Of a stretch of 10,136 nucleotides of DNA, positions 7,474 to 10,136 are shown piece after piece. The stretch lies in NCBI GenBank assembly GCA_024275615.1, contig JAJRYU010000088.1, positions 1-10,136 on the forward strand, in the 5' to 3' direction. A program made the translations under genes and the position numbers. The DNA is from Planctomycetota bacterium. GTDB taxonomy: Bacteria > Planctomycetota > GCA-002687715 > DRQF01. Positions within the stretch are counted from its first letter, which is position 1; every line of letters starts with the position of its first letter. The notes beneath the pieces were generated by a model. The model was not told the DNA's origin. It was given only the letters and a program-made list of their open reading frames with translations, and made no database searches.

Positions 7474-9204
7474 CTATAGTTTTTTCTTGGCCCATCTCGC
7501 GAACCTCGTTTTCCCGTGTTTCTTGAAGTAAGGTTTCAGCCGGGGCTTGGGCGCCTGTAGCTTGAAATCAACAATCTTGAAGAATTCAAGTTGCGCCATG
7601 CGCTCTTTCTTGAGCTTCATATGAGCGGTCTTCAAAATCTTGATTTTCTTGGTCAGTTTGGCTGCTTTTGCTCTTTCGGTAAGACGCAGGAGTCGCCTCT
7701 TTGAAGCGACAAGCTCTGGGAGAATAGTGCCTTTTTTCTGCAGCAAGGCGATCTCAAGGTCGAGTGTCCGTGAGAGATCTCTTTTCACCAAGTCAGCAAG
7801 GGCAGCCCGCCGCCACGTTTTTGCCTTCTTGGCAAATAGGCGGGCCTTCTTTTCGAAATTCGTTAGATCACCATGCATAAGGCCAGCAAAAGCATTCCTC
7901 ACTTGAGTACGATCGCAGCCGGCGTGAAGGAGTTGAAGGACTTCAAGACCAATACGCCTTACCGGGTCAACTTCGGCACAAAATAGCGGGCCATAGGGAA
8001 CATCGATGTCCGCTGGCCACCCCACACCTTCAGTGTGAATTCCTCGAATCGGTGTTCCGCGGTCATTGACGCCCAAGCGAAAACTCACCAATCCAGATGG
8101 GCAGGAGAAACCACGGGGAATGATGCCCCAGCCGCCCGTTTTTCTCCCCACCGAGATGACACGATCTGTTTCTGTGACGGCCCAAGTAAAGGTCTCCGCC
8201 GAAGAAACTTCATTTTCGTTTTGCAGCATGACAACGGGGCCGTCGAACTGCCAAGTTCCGGTGGGGACGATTTTTCTTTGATTGCCATTGGCAACCGCTT
8301 TCTTGAAGAGACGGCCAGCGATTTTCCAAGCGGCGTAATCACTTCCTCCGCCCATGAAACGACAATCGAGCAAGAGTGCGTCGATGCCCTTAAGCTGGTC
8401 CATCGCCAAGTTCACCGCCTTGACTGTCCCTTCATTCATGGACCCAGTGATGCGCAAATAACCGACCTTCTTGCTCCAGGGAGTCACCAACATGGTGCAG
8501 ACGGCATTCTTTCCCCACTTGAGGTTATTCGGCAACTGGACACGAGCCACGTCAAACCCCCGCCCCCCTGGTCCCCACCGAGGTACCTTGACTTGACGAA
8601 CCTTGCCATCAGCCGACATGAGGGAAATTTCGAGTTGGCGTTTCTCCTTAAAGGGGAGCAAACGATTTGCAAGGGAAGAAAAGAACCAATGGTCGGAGGA
8701 CGAACCAAAATAGCGGCATAACATCCGTTTCTCTTGTTCCATGGCTAGCCAAACTGGTATTCCGTCAATGGCAACAAGAGCTGACCCCAAGGCGAGCTCT
8801 CCTTTTTTTGGATGTCCTTTGGCGATTCCCTGAAGCATGAAACGGCCAGCACCCCAAGCGAAACGAAGACCCCCACCGTAAAGCCCATCGGCATACTGAG
8901 GAATCGATTTGGCATCGACCTTGTGACTGGTAACGCCGGTGTGACTATCTCTAAGATAAGCCAAAAGACGCATCACGTTGGCCACGTGCTCCGAATCAGT
9001 CTTGCACCGGGCGAATTCTGGCCGCATTTCATCACAGACACGCCGCCAGTCGATCTTCTTGCTCTTGACTGCAGCGCCGCGCGTGGCCACGGTTTTCTTG
9101 ATAAATTCGAAGTCTCCCATGTACTTCGACTGAGCAGGACTCGTCACCAAGAGGCAAGCGAGAACCAAAAACGTGAGAATTGACAACAAAAAGTGCCGTT
9201 TCAT
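7474..9204 (-). CDS. Secreted S41-family protein with basic C-terminal tail
   Basis: This 576-residue protein begins with a signal peptide (MKRHFLLSILTFLVLACLLV, likely cut near SPAQS; LVLAC is a poor lipobox candidate). S41 features are LAYLRDSHTGV with His88, a PDZ-like region (~108-208) with ALVAIDGIPVW, LLLDCRFMGGG (277-287) corresponding to the hallmark G-rich motif, EVSSAETF with Ser334 as the aligned nucleophile, and GRKTGGWG (353-360). From ~430 to the end the protein has a long Lys/Arg-rich helical-looking tail, not part of the S41 fold. The ATG (9202-9204) is preceded by GGGAGGA (9208-9214 on the complementary strand). It is transcribed toward the other S41 gene, with only seven bases between their stop codons. 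It may be a peptidase or a non-catalytic relative. The two proteins share only the core motifs, so recent duplication is not indicated. Confidence 0.85.
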   Translation of the reverse strand: MKRHFLLSILTFLVLACLLVTSPAQSKYMGDFEFIKKTVATRGAAVKSKKIDWRRVCDEMRPEFARCKTDSEHVANVMRLLAYLRDSHTGVTSHKVDAKSIPQYADGLYGGGLRFAWGAGRFMLQGIAKGHPKKGELALGSALVAIDGIPVWLAMEQEKRMLCRYFGSSSDHWFFSSLANRLLPFKEKRQLEISLMSADGKVRQVKVPRWGPGGRGFDVARVQLPNNLKWGKNAVCTMLVTPWSKKVGYLRITGSMNEGTVKAVNLAMDQLKGIDALLLDCRFMGGGSDYAAWKIAGRLFKKAVANGNQRKIVPTGTWQFDGPVVMLQNENEVSSAETFTWAVTETDRVISVGRKTGGWGIIPRGFSCPSGLVSFRLGVNDRGTPIRGIHTEGVGWPADIDVPYGPLFCAEVDPVRRIGLEVLQLLHAGCDRTQVRNAFAGLMHGDLTNFEKKARLFAKKAKTWRRAALADLVKRDLSRTLDLEIALLQKKGTILPELVASKRRLLRLTERAKAAKLTKKIKILKTAHMKLKKERMAQLEFFKIVDFKLQAPKPRLKPYFKKHGKTRFARWAKKKL

Positions 9205-9372
9205 AAATCCTCCCTGTCACTCTGCCCACTCCTCGGAGCAGTCGTTTGCTTTCTCCAACATCTTCACAGGATTTTCGAGAATTGCACGGAAACTCGTAAA
9301 TGGAGCACCTTGGGATTGATCGCGGGGTTTATTGCCCTTCCGCTTCTTTATTTTTTCGAATTCTCAAATCTC

Positions 9373-9399
9373 TGTCGAGACAAAATTACTTCATTCGTC
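9373..9399 (+). promoter_or_regulatory. ECF42-type promoter for the YCII/sigma operon
   Basis: TGTCGA (9373-9378) and CGTC (9396-9399) are separated by 17 bases and lie 45 bases before the YCII start codon. To my recollection, the promoter described for ECF42 sigma factors in Streptomyces venezuelae has TGTCGA at -35 and CG(A/T)C at -10. The gene pair downstream encodes an ECF42-like sigma factor and its usual DGPF partner, so the site fits autoregulation. Transcription would start near 9406, giving a leader of about 38 bases. Confidence 0.6.
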
Positions 9400-9444
9400 A
9401 TAGACTTGTGGCAGCAATAGGGCTCGCCTTTTCGGGAGACAGAC

Positions 9445-9798
9445 GTGAAGTATATGATGCTCATTTATAGCGCTGAAAGCGCAGAGCCGTCTTACGGTAC
9501 ACCAGAGTTCAGTGCTCACATAGAGGCTTATTTCGCCTTCAATGAGACAATGACGAAACGCGGAGTCTTTGTTGAAGGAGATGCCTTGGAAAGCGTCGAT
9601 TCAGCGACTACTGTCTGCGTCCGCGATGGCAAGACCAATACGACGGATGGACCATTCGCTGAAACCAAAGAACAATTGGGCGGGTTCTACATCTTGGATT
9701 GCAAGGACCTTGATGAAGCGATCGAATGCGCGGCGCAGATTCCATCCGCAGCACTGGGCAGAGTCGAGATTCGCCCCTTGGTTGTTTTCGAACACTGA
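9445..9798 (+). CDS. YCII-related (DGPF) domain protein
   Basis: This is a complete single-domain YCII/DGPF protein of 117 residues. The family start MKYMMLIY is present, TTDGPFAETKEQLGGFYILDC (residues 66-86) contains the diagnostic DGPF (68-71) and GGF(Y), and the end GRVEIRPLVVFEH matches the usual E-(V/I)-RP terminus. The start is GTG 9445, chosen because it restores the conserved MKYM and has GGGAG at 9434-9438, six bases upstream; ATG codons at 9454 and 9457 would remove the first beta-strand. Proteins of this family are dimeric ferredoxin-like folds of unclear biochemical role and are the typical genomic partner of ECF42 sigma factors. The stop TGA 9796-9798 lies in the same frame as the downstream sigma gene, three bases before its TTG start. 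Controlled, most likely, by the ECF42-type site upstream. Confidence 0.95.
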   Translation: MKYMMLIYSAESAEPSYGTPEFSAHIEAYFAFNETMTKRGVFVEGDALESVDSATTVCVRDGKTNTTDGPFAETKEQLGGFYILDCKDLDEAIECAAQIPSAALGRVEIRPLVVFEH

Positions 9799-9801
9799 TC
9801 G

Positions 9802-10136
9802 TTGAGCGGCTCTTCAGAAATCTCCGACGTTGTCAGTCAATTGCATCGCCAAGAGTGGGGCCGCCTTCTGGCGGCCCTCATTGGAGACGTCGGCGACATC
9901 GAGCTAGCGGAAGATGCTCTTCAAGATGCGTTTGCAAAAGCCCTTGAGACCTGGAGTCGCACGGGTACTCCAGGCTCGACGACATCATGGCTCTATCGCG
10001 TAGCGAGGAACCGAGCCATTGACCTTGTTCGCCGGCAAGAGAACTTCAATCGTAAGACAAGCGAACTCAAGGCGCGTGCAGCCGCCTTGGCGGAAGAACT
10101 CAAAAGAGAAGACGAGCACGTGATTGAAGATCGTCG
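9802..10136 (+). CDS. RNA polymerase sigma factor, ECF42/DUF6596 type (3' end outside window)
   Basis: Translation from TTG 9802 gives 111 residues of an ECF sigma factor and runs off the window. Region 2 is clear: RLLAALIGDVGDIELAEDAL (21-40) and DAFAKALETW (42-51), then PGSTTSWLYRVARNRAIDLV (57-76), which carries the -10 recognition helix, followed by RRQE. The last residues, EHVIEDR, match the point where ECF42 proteins continue into their conserved C-terminal (DUF6596) region. Region 4 and that extension are beyond the edge. The start is uncertain: no ATG or GTG exists between the YCII stop and region 2, TTG 9802 is three bases after that stop and no Shine-Dalgarno sequence is visible, so translation probably depends on termination-reinitiation from the YCII gene. 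TTG 9841 is an alternative. ECF42 factors lack a classical anti-sigma partner and use a C-terminal extension instead. Confidence 0.9.
   Translation, partial: MSGSSEISDVVSQLHRQEWGRLLAALIGDVGDIELAEDALQDAFAKALETWSRTGTPGSTTSWLYRVARNRAIDLVRRQENFNRKTSELKARAAALAEELKREDEHVIEDR

Noticed and set aside
7464..7485. Possible terminator between the convergent S41 genes (TAGC-N5-GCTA, then six T)
   Set aside because: The stem has only four base pairs and is too weak to call, although the T-run after it could help termination of the + strand gene.
9272..9370. Loose inverted similarity between GAGAATT (about 9277) and AATTCTC (about 9360)
   Set aside because: The match is seven bases with a spacer of roughly 75 bases in AT-rich DNA, which is expected by chance.
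9205..9372. Search for a promoter of the - strand S41 gene
   Set aside because: Apart from the Shine-Dalgarno sequence, no -35/-10 pair with acceptable spacing was found, so none is annotated.
9193..9420. 75-codon + strand frame with one hydrophobic stretch
   Set aside because: The GTG start has no ribosome binding site, and the frame overlaps the start and Shine-Dalgarno region of the - strand S41 gene and contains the ECF42-type promoter. Best treated as non-coding divergent intergenic DNA.

Overview
The window looks like chromosomal DNA of a moderately GC-rich Gram-negative-type bacterium. Signal peptides, a surface protein with Calx-beta repeats and an assembly-factor-like propeller, two S41 protease-family proteins and an ECF42-type sigma factor together suggest Planctomycetota or a neighbouring lineage. 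This is inferred from protein style only. There is no rRNA or marker gene, so the assignment is weak. No tRNA, CRISPR array, insertion sequence or prophage gene is visible. No stretch longer than about 240 bases lacks a gene.

Layout: (1) positions 1-2090, + strand, hold the 3' part of a large, probably surface-exposed protein with Calx-beta repeats followed by a seven-repeat YCF48-like beta-propeller. It ends in a convincing rho-independent terminator (2101-2146). (2) Positions 2159-5561, + strand, form a tightly overlapping three-gene operon: a YtrA-type GntR repressor, an ABC ATPase and a large ABC permease. A candidate promoter and a perfect inverted repeat that could be the autoregulatory operator lie in front of it. 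(3) Positions 5613-7466, + strand, 51 bases after the permease, encode a secreted S41-family protease-like protein with an extra N-terminal domain. (4) Positions 7474-9204, - strand, encode a second, divergent, secreted S41-family protein with a strongly basic C-terminal tail. It converges on the first, with seven bases between the stop codons. (5) Positions 9373-10136, + strand, carry a YCII/DGPF protein and the start of an ECF42-type sigma factor, cut by the window edge.

How the genes may work together: the GntR/ABC/permease set resembles YtrABC-like systems, in which a short GntR repressor controls its own transporter. The permease here carries an unusual ~345-residue soluble insert. The S41 protein that follows may be co-transcribed with it. 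The YCII-sigma pair has a matching ECF42-style promoter (TGTCGA, 17 bases, CGTC) in front of it, which suggests the sigma factor transcribes its own operon. The sigma gene follows the YCII gene in the same frame after one TGA codon, with a TTG start and no visible ribosome binding site.

The most checkable observations are the ECF42 promoter, the in-frame TGA junction, the palindromic operator candidate, the Asp-for-Glu change in the ATPase, and the permease insert.
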